64,000 bases of DNA from Trichobilharzia regenti (GCA_944472135.2 OX235262.1:86278903-86342902); one strand, 5' to 3'. Shown: positions 11,433 to 22,763, numbered from the stretch's first letter. Notes: generated from the letters alone by a model not told the origin. A program made the numbers and translations.

Positions 11433-11557
11433 CCGAATATGGATATCACAAGGAATGCCTGGTCGAATCAAAAAACGTATACTCACTGGTAAAGGCTCTT
11501 CATTGTCAATCCATAACATCAATGAATACGGTGATAAAATATTCAGTGACACATATT
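11433..11557 (-). CDS. Host gene exon (YVSLNILSPYSLMLWIDNEE...)
   Basis: 125 nt flanked by acceptor TTTAAACAG and a strong donor CGG|GTAAGTAG. After two bases completing a split codon it reads YVSLNILSPYSLMLWIDNEE and ends LIRPGIPCDIHIR in phase 0. Protein-like composition and both consensus splice sites make this one of the best exons in the window. The upstream exon at 17313-17415 ends with one unpaired base, which fits. Confidence 0.62.
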
Positions 11558-11559
11558 CT

Positions 11560-12740
11560 GTTTAAATTTTACAGTCTACAATGAATATCTGACAAATATA
11601 TCACTGTAAATACTACATTTACCACAGTGATGAGCGAAACTCCGTGTACGAAAGGTCGTTTTTAAAAATAAGCTGAAAGAAATCGTGAATTACTTATGCA
11701 TTCTACTTAATTATATTTCTAAAGTAGTATGTGTAACCAAATGGTGAAATAATAATAGTTTACAATCAGCCTTATAGGTTTGAAAGAAATTTGATTAAGC
11801 AATTCCAAAAAAATCTGATCACTTTCAAGATTAGGGCATTAGTAGCAAAAGAAATGCTGCGAATAGATAAAAAAAAAAGTAGAGAAGGCAAACTAATCGT
11901 AATGAGTAAGTAAGAGATGAGTATTGAGCAGGTGACTAGTATTGCAAACATGAAAGTAACAATAATCATAGAAAACGAATGAAGGTGAAATCTCTGAAGG
12001 TGGGCGTTTTTCAAGTAGACAACACATGTCTATGCATAAAAACATACAATATTGAAGACGTCTCAAAAGAATGACAGATCACATTTTTTATCTGAAAAAT
12101 GTAAAGTGAATAAGAGAATGAGAAAAAATAGTAAGCAGAAAAGTAAATGTGAACTAGATTTTTGCTAACTTATTTATTCTTTTTCCCCCTAAAAGATCGA
12201 TTGATTCCATGAAAAGAAGCAATAGAAGAATGTAGAATGAAGACGCGAAATTAATCCACAACAACTTCCACAAAGAAGTAGTTATCATTCATACATTCTA
12301 AAAATTACTATGACAGAAAATTCCGTCTGTCATATATAGTAGTGTAATAGGTAGAAAGACTCATTCACGTCATCAAAGTGATTGATAGAATTCAGTCATC
12401 TCCGCTAAGCATTAAATTGATTATGCTATAACTCATCAATTAATGCATCCATTACAGTCCTATAGGAGGTCAACTGTCACTCTGAATAATATCTAAGGGG
12501 TGACTCCTTTGACTATAGAACTGGATGAAACAAGTCTGAATCCCCGAGTGAATATCATTACCTTCAAGATTCCAAATACAACTTGCTGACAAGTTTCAAC
12601 ATGCACAGAACCTACATTCAAGAATTCCTGTCTTCAATCACTTAATATCACGTGCAAGGGAGTATTCTTTTGATTTCTTATCCACCCTCCTGTTTCTTGT
12701 TTGCTATTTTATTAAAAACTGTTGATGTCCATTTATTGAA
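11560..12740. other. Intron-like sequence, no recognised feature
   Basis: Lies in the 5.8-kb intron of the host gene model. AT-rich; the 80-residue minus ORF at 11772-12014 is hydrophobic low-complexity sequence without splice sites or motifs. Confidence 0.4.
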
Positions 12741-12754
12741 AGATTAACATAATC

Positions 12755-12795
12755 TTGATTATGAGCGATTGTTTGTGCTCGAAACGTCATCAGTT
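12755..12795 (+). ncRNA. Degenerate PLE-type hammerhead-like motif
   Basis: Contains GAGC, a 10-nt loop, GCTC, then GAAACGTC, the stem II and 3' core of hammerheads found in Penelope-like terminal repeats. TTGAT before it and ATCAG after GTC could form stem I. The 5' core reads TATGA instead of CTGATGA, so activity is unlikely. An AATAAA lies downstream at about 12829. Confidence 0.4.
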
Positions 12796-12841
12796 AATAT
12801 TACTGTATAACACTGTGTGACTTATCAAAATAAAATCTTAT

Positions 12842-14815
12842 CTGTAATGGACTTATTTCTCAATAAGCTTTAATCTAATCTAATGTTGGACGTTACTATC
12901 TCTAATGTCACCTATCTCAAGTTCTATTTGGACATTTGCTGTCCTACCGAAACACTGTTTACGGGATTTTATAGGTTCTCTTATCCACAACCGGAAAAGC
13001 CTGGAAGAGAAAAAAAGTATTTGTATAAATCAATTGATAATGCTAGTGTTCAAAGAATAAACTTTCTAATTAATTCTGAAATACAAAGACTAAATGAGAT
13101 AAACAGTGGAACATTTCTATCTTGTAAGAGTGCTTCTAACATCTGGAAACTTCATAATCAACTTACAAACAAATCTCAGTTGAATGCTTATTCTAATGTG
13201 AATGCCTTTAGTCGATCCTTTTTAATGTAACACGTTAATATGGTTGTACCTAATGTATCTAGTCACGTATATGATCATTTTCCTGGTTTTAATGAAAAGG
13301 ATATGCCATGTCTTAAATTCTTAAATTCATCACACGGCCTAGGACCCGATGGTGTACCAAGCATTTTACTTCAAAAGTGTGCTGATGTTTTATGTGATCC
13401 TCCTACACAAATCTTTGGTGCATCATTTCACAGGGATACGGGCACATCTGTTGCCTGGAAAGAAATAAAGGTGGTGACTGTGCCAAAATCAACTTCTGAA
13501 TAAAGTCCAAAGTTTAGACCAGTCACCATCACGTCTCCATTTTTGAAAACTATGACGAAACTTCTATAACATGCTCTTAAATCTCTTTTGAAATCTCTCA
13601 GAGACCCAAAGCAGTTTGCTGACAAATGCAATGAAAGCACTTTAGATGTTGTCGTTGTACTCCACCACAATGCTGTTTCAAGTCCTCTTATATTTCGTGT
13701 AAAATACAATCTACTATTTTAAATGAAAAGCGAACCATCTTGTTACTTACAGAAACTGGTATGCCTCAACGTGCTGTACTCTCTCCATTCTTCTTTTCTT
13801 TCTTTTTTGCATGACCTCCCGTATTCTCCCAAAGCTAATCTCATTAAATATGTTGACGATTTGACCATTTCTGTCCCAGTAGTTTCTGAGTTGGATTGTT
13901 CCCGTCTGAATAGGTTATTATCCGAAGTTAACAAATGGTCTCATCTAAATGGTCTTAAACTGAATGCATCTAGTTGTCATATTGTTAATATTAGTTTCGG
14001 TTGCGAACAAGACTTGAGTGGACTGATTCATTCCCATGACTCCAGTAATAATGACGGCACTGTAATAGAGAGTAAATCGAATATCTCCTGTCTCGGAATC
14101 AGTTTTTCTTCCAATCTCTGTTGGTCATCTCACATACTGTTGATTTCTAAGAAACGTTTTCATTTGACATATGACATAAAGAAGTTGAGACTTTCTGCTA
14201 ACACAACTCAACCTTCTCTCTTGTAAATTATTAATTAATGTATTCTGCCCATTCTTCTTGATTGTTCACCCTCACCCCCTGGAACACTAAAGGCTGTAAG
14301 CAGGATTAGTGGTGGACCTTTGAATCAACTAACTGACGATAGGCATTTCAATTCACACAAGCAGTTGACTAAAATTATCTTGTCTGATGCCAAACATCCT
14401 CTTCATTCTCAACTTTTTTCTTGTATCTCTCCGGGAAGAAGCAGAAGTAGTTTCATCAGAATTTATACTCATACATCAAAATATAAAAAATTCAACCATA
14501 CCATATTTAGCACGGGTTTTGTTTGAAGAAAGAGAAGTGTCAGAAAATGACTCATAAACTTTTAAAACCAGTAATCGAACTGCGAAGTATAAGCAAAGAT
14601 TATTACTAAGTGTATTATCTATGAAATTATCTATTTATAATTCAACATGTTCCCAGTAACTCTCAGTTTTGTGGTTTTATTATTTTCACAATTTTATGTA
14701 TTTATATATTTATAAAGGAGCTAAATGGTTACGATATATATAAAACTGAAAATTCCATTCTGTATTATTATTACTATCGTTGGGAATAAAGTGATTATTG
14801 TCATTATTATTACCG
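12842..14815 (+). mobile_element. CR1/Jockey-like non-LTR retrotransposon, 5'-truncated and broken
   Basis: Remnant of the reverse transcriptase ORF with stops and frame breaks. 12883-13230 encodes the linker between endonuclease and RT (INSEIQRLNEINSG). 13240-13503 carries LGPDGVPSILLQKCADV (fingers motif) and WKEIKVVTVPKS. 13510-13710 continues with FRPVTITSPFLKTMTKLL and STLDVVVVLHHN. 13723-14226 holds YVDDLTISV, the motif C catalytic region. 14320-14526 is the C-terminal tail, followed by a 3' UTR ending in TTGTCATTATTATTACCG. No endonuclease domain remains. It sits in antisense in the large intron of the host gene model. Confidence 0.85.
13240..14226 (+). pseudogene. Reverse transcriptase pseudogene of the CR1/Jockey-like element
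   Basis: Motifs in order: GPDG at 13345, a conserved FRPVT block near 13515, and YVDD near 13849. An in-frame stop occurs at 13501-13503, further stops before 13720, and a stop at about 14224. The catalytic aspartates of YVDD are present, but the broken frame means no product. The clade is inferred from motif spacing, not from alignment. Confidence 0.8.
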
Positions 14816-15529
14816 CAAATAGTCAAGAGGTATGGAACATTCATTCCTTTCCTTGATGAAATTATGCAGTACGATGTGACAACTTCACTGGCTTACAAAT
14901 CAAAGTACCAAATTTCAGTGGTGGGAAACATCTCAAGCGTAACAGATGAATAAAATACAACCAGAGTAATAATAACAAAACCACACTTAAGTTTACCATA
15001 TATTCAGTTTGCTAAAATAAAGTTTCACTTTTATCCTGTAGGGCAAAGGAATTCAGGGATAGTTAACTGGTCACATTATCTGACACATTACGCAGAATGA
15101 TTTCAGTAAGACCTTCATGAAGGTTCGTCTCTGAAAAAATCAGTAGCAGAAGTAGCAGTAAGGTTAAAGGTAGCTTTATGTGAAGAGGGGTACTAATCGA
15201 TGATGTTATGAAGCTGCATCAATGTAGATGGTTAGGACCTGTGTTATGCTTTCTAAGTTGCACTTCTTTCGACCAGCTATCTTAGCTAATGCATAATTAG
15301 AGTGTAAAAAGGTGGGGTGACCAAAAGAAAATATGACATTAATTAGTGAAGTGTCAGTTTGTTGGTATGAGTCAGTTATTGTTCCCTCACCTAAATTTTT
15401 GTCTGTTGCAGTTTGATTACACTGCTTTTCACCACGTTTATGTATATCTAAACGAGGTGTAATAACTTAAACCAATGCACAATCTAAATGTTTTTCTGCA
15501 GGGATTTGACTGATTTCACAATTTAGCAC
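14816..15529. other. No recognised feature
   Basis: Intron-like sequence; no coding motif or repeat identified. Confidence 0.35.
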
Positions 15530-15830
15530 TAAGTGGCCTCAGTTTGAGAACCGCTGGAAACCAGTTAGTACTGCAAGAATGTTCCCTCTTGGTCTGGGAC
15601 TGTTCAGCATGCTGCACCCATCACTCCACAAGGAGTTGAATCCAGGACCTTTAGGCTGTTGGTCGCGCTATATTTCGAGAATTGGCAGAGGTAAAAATTG
15701 ATGAGCCATTGGCTTGCATCCCAGTGGTTGAATTCTTAAAGATTTGGCCTTTTCACCTGCAGCTCCTGAGCTTGATTCTTAGCTGGACCGTGGATGAGTG
15801 TCACTCAAGTTTCCCAAACAAGGACGTAAC
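15530..15830. mobile_element. Degenerate family C composite
   Basis: A decayed minus arm (TTTGAGAACCGCTGGAAACC, GGTCTGGGACTGTTCAGCA) is followed at about 15665 by a decayed plus unit (CCAGTGGTTGAATTCTTAAA, CTCCTGAGCTTGATTCTTAG). Too diverged for exact ends. Confidence 0.5.
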
Positions 15831-16340
15831 AGCTCTCATGTATTTTCTGTCTTTTTTGGCGGATTTAATGAAATTCTTCACAACTTTATTGTACATGTGT
15901 CCATAAGACGTATACTGGGAAAACACCTAGTTCACCACTTAGAGTTTAAGATAAATGTAACTCTGAAAGTTTCTGAATGTATTATTAATTTAAACAACCT
16001 CTTTGTATAACTGTCCCAACTTGCATGGAAATTTCTCACAGTAATTTACCTTGGAACGAATGTCCACCTTCATTTTCCCCAAAGCCATACTAAAATTCAT
16101 CATTAGTATTTCCCTTTTTCAACACAGCAACCATACGAGAGATCGCTGTAATCAATGGAACAATTATCTGCCTACTTTGAAAGACCCTAAAGCATGAGCA
16201 AAAAGGTATAAAAGAGAATAAGACTAACTAGTGTATAGGTTAAAATACTTAAAATCACCATTTGTTGAAGAAATTTTACATATCAGCTTATTTTATGCCC
16301 CTGAAGCCCTGTTTTAATCGGAGAGATGAATAATATAAAA
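15831..16340. other. No recognised feature
   Basis: Short ORFs only, none with motifs. Confidence 0.35.
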
Positions 16341-16344
16341 ATAA

Positions 16345-16565
16345 ACCTTTTTTCATTCCATTGCATTTGCAGTGGGATAAAGGGCTTCATGCTAGATCGT
16401 TGAACTTTCATTAACGACGGTGTTCTTTTTGTTTTACGGGATAAAGTTGCTGGCTTCAAGCCTGGCCTCTCGTCTTCACCAGGCCTATTACAGGCTGAGC
16501 GAGTTATTAGAGTATATCGGCCGGAAACTGAACCCAGACCACATGCGTGATTAACGAGCAACGCA
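16345..16565 (-). mobile_element. Family B tRNA-derived SINE, diverged
   Basis: Minus-strand copy with the body CCTGTAATAGGCCTGGTGAAG, the terminal GAAGCCC..ATCCCACTG segment and a decayed head near 16560-16525. Confidence 0.65.
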
Positions 16566-17190
16566 AGTAATAAATTTTAGATGATGCATAAAAGTGGTCT
16601 TAATTATCGTTAAATCAATAGAGAATAACTAATTACCTACATTATATTTCCGCTTCTTTCATTCAGCGAATTACTTCGACAATCTAGATGTAAGCTTTTT
16701 GTTTATACAGCTTGATGTACTCCATATATATCTGAGAAACAACTACTTATTGCTTTAATGTAAGAAGTCAGAAAGCCCTAACTCATTGATACTCGGTATA
16801 CTGCCATTAATGACACATCATTTAAGATTACCCTCACAGTACCCCATATAGTACTGCCTATCACCGATTACCTATCCATGATACAATCAGTCAGTGATAT
16901 TTATAGGAAGGTTGCATACACCCCATATGGACGCAGCACTTCATGAACCAAAGTGAATTTCACTAGTTCATAAATGAAGCCGACAAAGCATAAATGAATC
17001 CATTAAACATTCATTTATGATAATAACAGTAACACTAATAAAAAGTAGTTTCTTTTTTATAAACATTATTATTATATGAACTAAAGATAACAAAGTAGAT
17101 AAAAGATTTCTCTTGATATATTGTACTGATTTCTTCTCAACACGGGAAAAATATCTAACTTTATTCCAAATACCATTCCTCAGTACTTAC
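16566..17190. other. No recognised feature
   Basis: AT-rich intron-like DNA. Confidence 0.35.
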
Positions 17191-17227
17191 TCGTAATCCT
17201 ATTGATTTGGAAAACTTTTACTCAAGA
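17191..17227 (-). other. Splice-bounded segment with stops in all frames
   Basis: Minus-strand acceptor CTTTCCCTGGAATGTTCAG and donor GTAAGTACTG, both good, enclose 37 nt that contain a stop in each frame. It lies just downstream of the exon at 17313-17415. With a weaker acceptor (TAAAAG) the 24-nt remainder 17191-17214 is open and keeps phase 1, so a micro-exon is an alternative. It may also be chance. Confidence 0.3.
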
Positions 17228-17312
17228 CTGAACATTCCAGGGAAAGCAGGTAAATACACATCATTAGGAAAGGAACAAAAATGAAGCTGAGTCATTTGAA
17301 TTGGTAACTTAC

Positions 17313-17415
17313 CATTTCTCTTTTCGATATGGTCTTTAAAATTTACTCTTGAATAGTCAATTTCTTCTACCCACATCATAGTCTCCATTAAAGTATTCAT
17401 TTCGAGAGACAGATT
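17313..17415 (-). CDS. Host gene exon (NLSLEMNTLMETMMWVEEID...)
   Basis: 103 nt with acceptor ATCATCTTAG and donor GTAAGTTACC. Enters in phase 0, reads NLSLEMNTLMETMMWVEEID and ends HIEKRN plus one base. The composition is clearly protein-like, with an acidic patch and alternating hydrophobics. Joins in phase to 17439-17477 upstream across a 23-nt intron and to 11433-11557 downstream. Confidence 0.62.
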
Positions 17416-17438
17416 CTAAGATGATAAATTATACTTAC

Positions 17439-17477
17439 AAAGTCTAGTCTAAATTGTTTCATCCAATTGAAGAGGAG
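17439..17477 (-). CDS. Host gene exon, 13 codons (LLFNWMKQFRLDF)
   Basis: 39 nt with a textbook acceptor CATTTGTTTCAG and donor GTAAGTATAA, phase 0 on both sides. If the short downstream intron is retained, the frame runs on to a TGA overlapping the next exon, so splicing is needed to keep it open. The peptide continues smoothly from GNHPFK of the exon at 21628-21729. Confidence 0.58.
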
Positions 17478-18189
17478 CTGAAACAAATGCCGCTGTTTAC
17501 CACCTGAGAAGCACAGATTCTACTTTATCACTATAATGATAAATTGATTAATTGCTGTGACTTTCAATAGCGAAGTTTCTGTGAACTTAACTAAGAAGCT
17601 GAGGAAATATTAATCAAGAAGTCGCTAACTTTGCATTTCCAATTTATTATGCCATTCTATTTAAGCCAACTTGATCATTAATTTCATTGTTAAACCTTTC
17701 GTTCCGTTCATTTACAGACATGACATACTGATCATAAATTATATAAAATATCTTTTTATTTAAATCTCTTTCGTCCGTTGTTAAATCTGAAAGTCTTCAA
17801 AGTAAATCTATATTTAACATTGGGAGGAACTAAGCAGTAATTTTTGATTATAAAATTAAGTGTAACAACATAAAAGTTCATTTCCCCTTTTGAGAAACGA
17901 ATATCCATCTTTGGCACTAGAGCTAGTGACATTTCCAGAGACTTCACATCATGACTAACCCTTTGTGGGATAAACGATGTATGTACATGGACTGCTCAAG
18001 CTTCTGAAAAGACCAGTAGGTTAATTGACCCCACTGCATGATGCATTGTAATCCGATCCTAGATGATAGGAGTAGGTGACCAAGATGCATCAAAGCCCAG
18101 TGATGAGACGTCAATTTTCGAGTATAAAAGTACAACGGGTGTGTAATTTATCATGATTTTAACCTTTACCTAAACTGTTTAATATATCA
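17478..18189. other. Intron-like, no recognised feature
   Basis: Minus ORFs at 17756-17947 and 17944-18135 lack motifs and splice support. Confidence 0.35.
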
Positions 18190-18640
18190 AGTTTGGTTGC
18201 GAAATGAATTCCTTTAGAGAACCACGGAAGAGGAAGGAGTACTGGGTCTCTTCAGTAGTACGCGACTGTCCCCCCACAGGGAAGTGAACAGAGCACCCTC
18301 AGATTACAAGGCCAGCTCGTTGAACATTCAATCACTTGGAGGGAATCCGATATCCTATCAGTCCTAACTTTTGCCAGCTTACGATATACAGTGCAACTGC
18401 TGGACAGTGTCATCGGTGATTATCTGTCCTTACATTCAATCTGGTGGATCTTGCTGGTCATTGCTTCTTACTAGAAATTCAGGCAACTTCATTCTATAGT
18501 CAGCTGCTAGCGAGCACTTGAAAATCAAGTGCTTGTTGGTAGAGATCTGATTGGTTTTGAGGACTGATCACGAACTGACTTTAGTTACAGAACCGCTATA
18601 AACCGTGAAGTATGAGACACAAATTAGTGTACTGTCCAAA
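18190..18640 (-). mobile_element. Family C unit plus start of a second, minus orientation
   Basis: A diverged arm and tRNA-like segment (TTACAAGGCCAGCTCGTTGA), the centre, and the AAAATCAAGTGCTTG end run straight into another arm (CTGATCACGAACTGACTTTA, TTACAGAACCGC), indicating a head-to-tail partial dimer. Confidence 0.6.
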
Positions 18641-18782
18641 AACCCCTTCTATCTATTATTTACTACAGGATTATCAAATAAATTAAGTATGCGTTCTTTT
18701 TATTCCTAAATGTTTAGATAAGTGTCAAAAAATTATCCGTCCCAGTACATTTATTTGGCCCATAATATATTTTCTATAGTTT

Positions 18783-19106
18783 GGTTTGTAAGGGTCAGTT
18801 TTGTTTTTACGAGTTGATTACGGATTGATATCAATTAGAGAACCATTGAAAACCAGATAGTACTCGACAGCTGTTTCATCCAGGCTCTTTGGAAATCATC
18901 GGCAATACGCACCCACCACAGGGGTTTGAACCCAGGACCTTCCGGTTACAAGGCAAGCTCGTATGCCATTCAGCCACTGGGACCCGATCTAGTGGCTCGT
19001 GAATTCTAACTTCTACCGATTTGTGATTTAGCGCGACCCCAACCATTGTTGTAGGTGGGATTTCCATCCTCACACGTGACATCTGGATGGACCTCACTGG
19101 TCAAGT
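18783..19106 (-). mobile_element. Family C unit, left arm of a long inverted repeat
   Basis: Well-preserved arm, hammerhead-like segment (minus strand CCGATGATTTCC...GGATGAAACAGCTGTC), tRNA-like segment with GGTTTGAACCCAGGACC and centre ending ACCTCACTGGTCAAGTCTTC. Its reverse complement occurs at about 19265-19590. Confidence 0.78.
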
Positions 19107-19205
19107 CTTCTCAGCTGTCCAGTACTCCCTGTGGTCGGTTTTCAATGGTTCTCTAACTGATATCAATCCGTAATCAACTTGTAAAAACAAAACTAACTCT
19201 TACAA
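19107..19205 (+). mobile_element. Family C arm fragment between inverted units
   Basis: Plus-oriented arm from CAGCTGTCCAGTACTCCCTG to the terminus CAAACTATAAAAAATTAATC. Confidence 0.7.
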
Positions 19206-19590
19206 ACCAAACTATAAAAAATTAATCTGATGCTCGCTTGTGACTTGCTACAGGATGAAGTTTCCTGGAGTTCTAGTGAGAAGTCGTGACCAGTGAGATC
19301 CATCTAGATGTCACGTGTGAGGACGGATTTCCGACCTACGGCAATGGTTTGGGTTGCGCTAAATCACGAATTGGTAGAAGTTAGAGTTCATGGGCTGGTT
19401 ATTGAATCGGGTGGGGTTCCAGTGGCTGAATGGTATACGAGCTTGTCTTGTAACCGGAAGGTTCTGGATTCGAACTCTGATGGTGGATGCGTGCTGCTGA
19501 TGATTCACAAACTAGGATAAAAGAGCTATCCAGTACTTCTGTGCTGGTTTTCAATGGTTCTGTAACTGATATCAATCTGTGATCAACCCA
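19206..19590 (+). mobile_element. Family C unit, right arm of the long inverted repeat
   Basis: Complete plus unit with centre, tRNA-like segment (CCAGTGGCTGAATGGTATAC, GGATTCGAACTCTG) and hammerhead-like arm. CTGATGA is present at 19497-19503, with stem I strands GTGCTG and CAGTAC around it, but the 3' core reads GGATAAAA instead of GGACGAAA, so the ribozyme should be dead. Confidence 0.78.
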
Positions 19591-20055
19591 AAATATATTG
19601 TGAAAAAATATATGGTAAGACTTCTGCTTTCATTTCAATATTTATTGCTTTCAGTTTTTCAAAAGTTATATTATGAAGACTATCCTTGTTTAACAATTCT
19701 TTTGATCATCAATGAAGACTGGAATATACAAGTCTAATTTCGGATATATGTCTTTTATTTTCCCAAACACCTACCGATATCCACCTCTGCATTAATTATC
19801 TGATGTTCTCAACTTAAGAACTGAACAACTCTTACATTCTATTTTGAAGCATAGATGTTATGAGCATGTTTTACCTTAAAATATTATTATATTACTGACA
19901 TTCATTTCATACAACGAATAAAATAAATTCCACAGAACCATATCTCTTAAGTCAGATACTTGAGCACTCTGATTTGAAATCATAACTGGAAATACATATA
20001 TCATGGAAGTGGGGTCACACGTCTTTATTGCTAAAGAATCCCAAGCAGTGCGCTC
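19591..20055. other. No recognised feature
   Basis: AT-rich intron-like sequence. Confidence 0.35.
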
Positions 20056-20145
20056 TTTAGTGTTTAATTTTTCTCTTACTCATATCGGTTCATGATAGTA
20101 TCTACCCTGAAATCAAGCACATCTCCACAAATTCAACATCTGAGG
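20056..20145 (+). mobile_element. Family C fragment
   Basis: Decayed arm terminus with AAAGAATCCCAAGCAGTGCG, TCATATCGGTTCATGATAGT and CTACCCTGAAATCAAG. Confidence 0.4.
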
Positions 20146-21500
20146 ATTAACATTATCCTAAGAAGTGTAGAGTGTTCAATAGCTCAGAAATTATCTATCG
20201 TTACACTGACAACGCTGAATTCGTCTAAAATCAGCGTGTCCGAATAATTTCAGTGATTTTCCAACAGTAGCGTATCGTTATTTTTTCTTAGTTTGATACA
20301 GTAGTTCTTCAATTCTCTCCCTGATAGCAGAGATTTTATATAACAATTCAAAAGTTTTGTATTACCGGTAAATATACAAGAACCTGCGTTTCATAGACAC
20401 TGTCGTTCAATGAGATCATCTTCCTTGTTCAATGTTTCAACATCTAAGAACATGAATTTTAGTTAAATTTATCCCCTGTCGCAAACCTTTGCATAACAGG
20501 TTTTGGTAAGACGGTGTGAGGAACAAACGAATAGACAACACCGAAATACTTGTCTACCTTCATCTCGTCATAGCGCTATTTTATTATGACACCGATACAT
20601 TCCTAGTCTTTATAACCATTTTATAGTGATCAGAATGCTGAAATTTCTCCATATTTTCCGACCGTAAAGTGTTGCATCCAACTGAGTGGGGTACAACGGA
20701 AATAGACACCTTCATTCGGAGTTTTTGACTTATTTGATATTTATGTTTTGACATACTCAACAAACGGTTTTTCACAGATCATAAAGTGAAACAACATAAA
20801 ATATAAAAAAAATGACATCAAGCGGTGACAACTACTAATCACTTAGATATTTATTTCAATTTTATCACCGTCATATGAAAGTAGTTTTTATTAATATCTT
20901 CTTATCAAGACGTGATTATTTAGACAAAATTTATGCACTTTTCACTGACAGGATGTAAACAGTCGGAATCATCCTAGATTTCTGTTATACCTTCACATTC
21001 TAACTTCAAAATCATTTGAATTAAGAAATAAGTCAAGAATTCCGATATAAATACATATAAAACTATCATTTATGATAATTCTTAGCACTAAAGCAAAATA
21101 TTCTAAGAATTTAGCGGAATATACTAATGTATGACACCGCTGACTTGACGAGACAGAGTGGTTCATGACTCACCATTTCAGAACAGAAGTTGTTTTATTG
21201 TTCATACACAGTGAGTAGTTAATTTCTTATTTTGACCGTCGCTAAGTGCTACATATCTTATATATGTTGACCAATGAATCGGTATTAAATCCTGTTAGTT
21301 TACAATAGATGAATTGCCACAGTTAATATTATTATTGCCAGAAGTAGTAGCCTGAAGACGTTTTTAACTCAAACTAAAGACGCATTAACTGACCAGTTTG
21401 GAACTACTACTTTAGCTATTCATGTCATCCAATACTAAATTTCCTTAGTTCATGAAATTCTGTTATCAGAAGTAATAATCGTTTAGATGCTGGTGTGAAG
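20146..21500. other. No recognised feature
   Basis: Within the 4.15-kb intron of the host gene model. No coding motif or repeat assigned. Confidence 0.35.
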
Positions 21501-21504
21501 AGAA

Positions 21505-21615
21505 AGTCCTACGGTCTAGCACTACTGGGTGCGTACTGTTGAGGAATCCCTAGCGAGGGAGAAACAGCTGTTTAGTACTGTATTATTTTCCAGCTGTCAG
21601 CTAGTTAACAAACTA
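21505..21615 (+). mobile_element. Family C arm fragment
   Basis: GGGTGCGTACTGTTGAGGAA through GAAACAGCTGTTTAGTACTG: a hammerhead-like arm with altered core, ending close to the exon at 21628. Confidence 0.6.
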
Positions 21616-21627
21616 ATAACTTCTTAC

Positions 21628-21729
21628 CTTGAAAGGATGATTCCCCATGTAAACTTCATCGATAGTTAAGAAGAATTGTTTCAGCCTAATAAATATCACT
21701 GTCAACTGTGTACCTGGGAAAGTGTTCTT
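21628..21729 (-). CDS. Host gene exon (KNTFPGTQLTVIFIRLKQFF...)
   Basis: 102 nt with acceptor GTTTTGTTTCACCAG and donor CAAG|GTAAGAAG, both near consensus, phase 0 at each end. Reads KNTFPGTQLTVIFIRLKQFF and ends TIDEVYMGNHPFK. At least one alternative frame has an early stop. This is among the clearest exons in the window. Confidence 0.65.
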
Positions 21730-21799
21730 CTGGTGAAACAAAACGATAACTTAAAGACATCTGAAAGGATTGTTGAATACTTTGTAAATAATTTTTAAT

Positions 21800-21989
21800 T
21801 TTCTTTAAATTTTTGATTACAGCTTGATTCCACACTGTATTTTCGGTACAGGTATGGAATTTCTAGCATGGATATCGGTAGCCCAAATTTTGCAGGCCGA
21901 CCATAGATTTCAGGTGTGCGTCGGCAGGGGATCGAACCTTGGACCATGTGCATGGTAGGCGAGAGTCCTAGCCACTGTGCCACCGACGC
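21800..21989 (-). mobile_element. Family A tRNA-derived SINE, full length
   Basis: Minus strand: GCGTCGGTGGCACAGTGGCT head at 21989, B box GGTTCGATCC, body GGGCTACCGATATCCATGC and tail AATC plus A/T-rich end near 21800. Confidence 0.85.
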
Positions 21990-22264
21990 ACAATATGTTA
22001 ATCAGTTTGCATTCTCTTTTAAATTAATCCATAATATAAAAAAAGATTTTTCCTCGGCAATACCAAGCAACAACGAATACCTGCTATTGTAAGGAAATTC
22101 GTTCTTTGTATACTTTCTGAGGCCATTATTCACTTAGTGCTAACAGTCTGAATTTCATTGTTATTTCATCAGAAACGGTAGTTTTCATACTATTTCAGTT
22201 ACCCATACAGAAACGAATCACAGGACTAGCGAAATCACACCTTCATGAGATGGTGTGCCTTATG

Positions 22265-22290
22265 TACATATATATATATATATACATATA
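22265..22290. repeat. TA microsatellite
   Basis: Alternating TA run immediately beside the end of the B SINE. Confidence 0.85.
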
Positions 22291-22291
22291 T

Positions 22292-22532
22292 ACCACTGTT
22301 CCAGTGTTTTTCACACTCCCAGTGGAACATAGGGCTTCAAGCTAGAGGCCTGAAGTTTCTGTAGAGTGGTGATTATTTTTTACAGGATGGGGTCGCTGGC
22401 GTCATTCCCGATCTTCCCTCTTTACCAGTCTTATTACTGGCTTAGCAAAGTAAAGGCGTGCGTTGTCCGGGAAATGAACCCTGGATAACCCGCGTGGTTG
22501 GCAAGCACTCTACCACTGTGCCACCAACGCAC
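22292..22532 (-). mobile_element. Family B tRNA-derived SINE, full length
   Basis: Best B copy. Head GCGTTGGTGGCACAGTGGTA at the high end, B-box region CAGGGTTCATTTCC, body AATAAGACTGGTAAAGAGGG, and end GCCCTATGTTCCACTGGGAG then CACTGGAA. Confidence 0.82.
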
Positions 22533-22763
22533 AAGTACAATTGTTTTAAGTACTTAGAGGCAAAGAAGACTAACTCTTTCGCATGTCGGTAGAAATGTTA
22601 ATTAAAGTTGAAGGATTAACACTGAAGACAAAAACAGATTCATTCTTCATTTTTTTTTAACTTTTTTACCTTTGTCAGTTGCTAGAAGTGAAATTCAACG
22701 CAAACATCTCATCTTATTTTGGATTCATCATCTGAAAAGGGAGTTGAATAGTAGTATTCTTAC

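Noticed and set aside
11772..12014. 80-residue minus ORF as a membrane protein
   Set aside because: Low-complexity Ile/Leu/Ser sequence from AT-rich DNA, without splice sites or conserved context.
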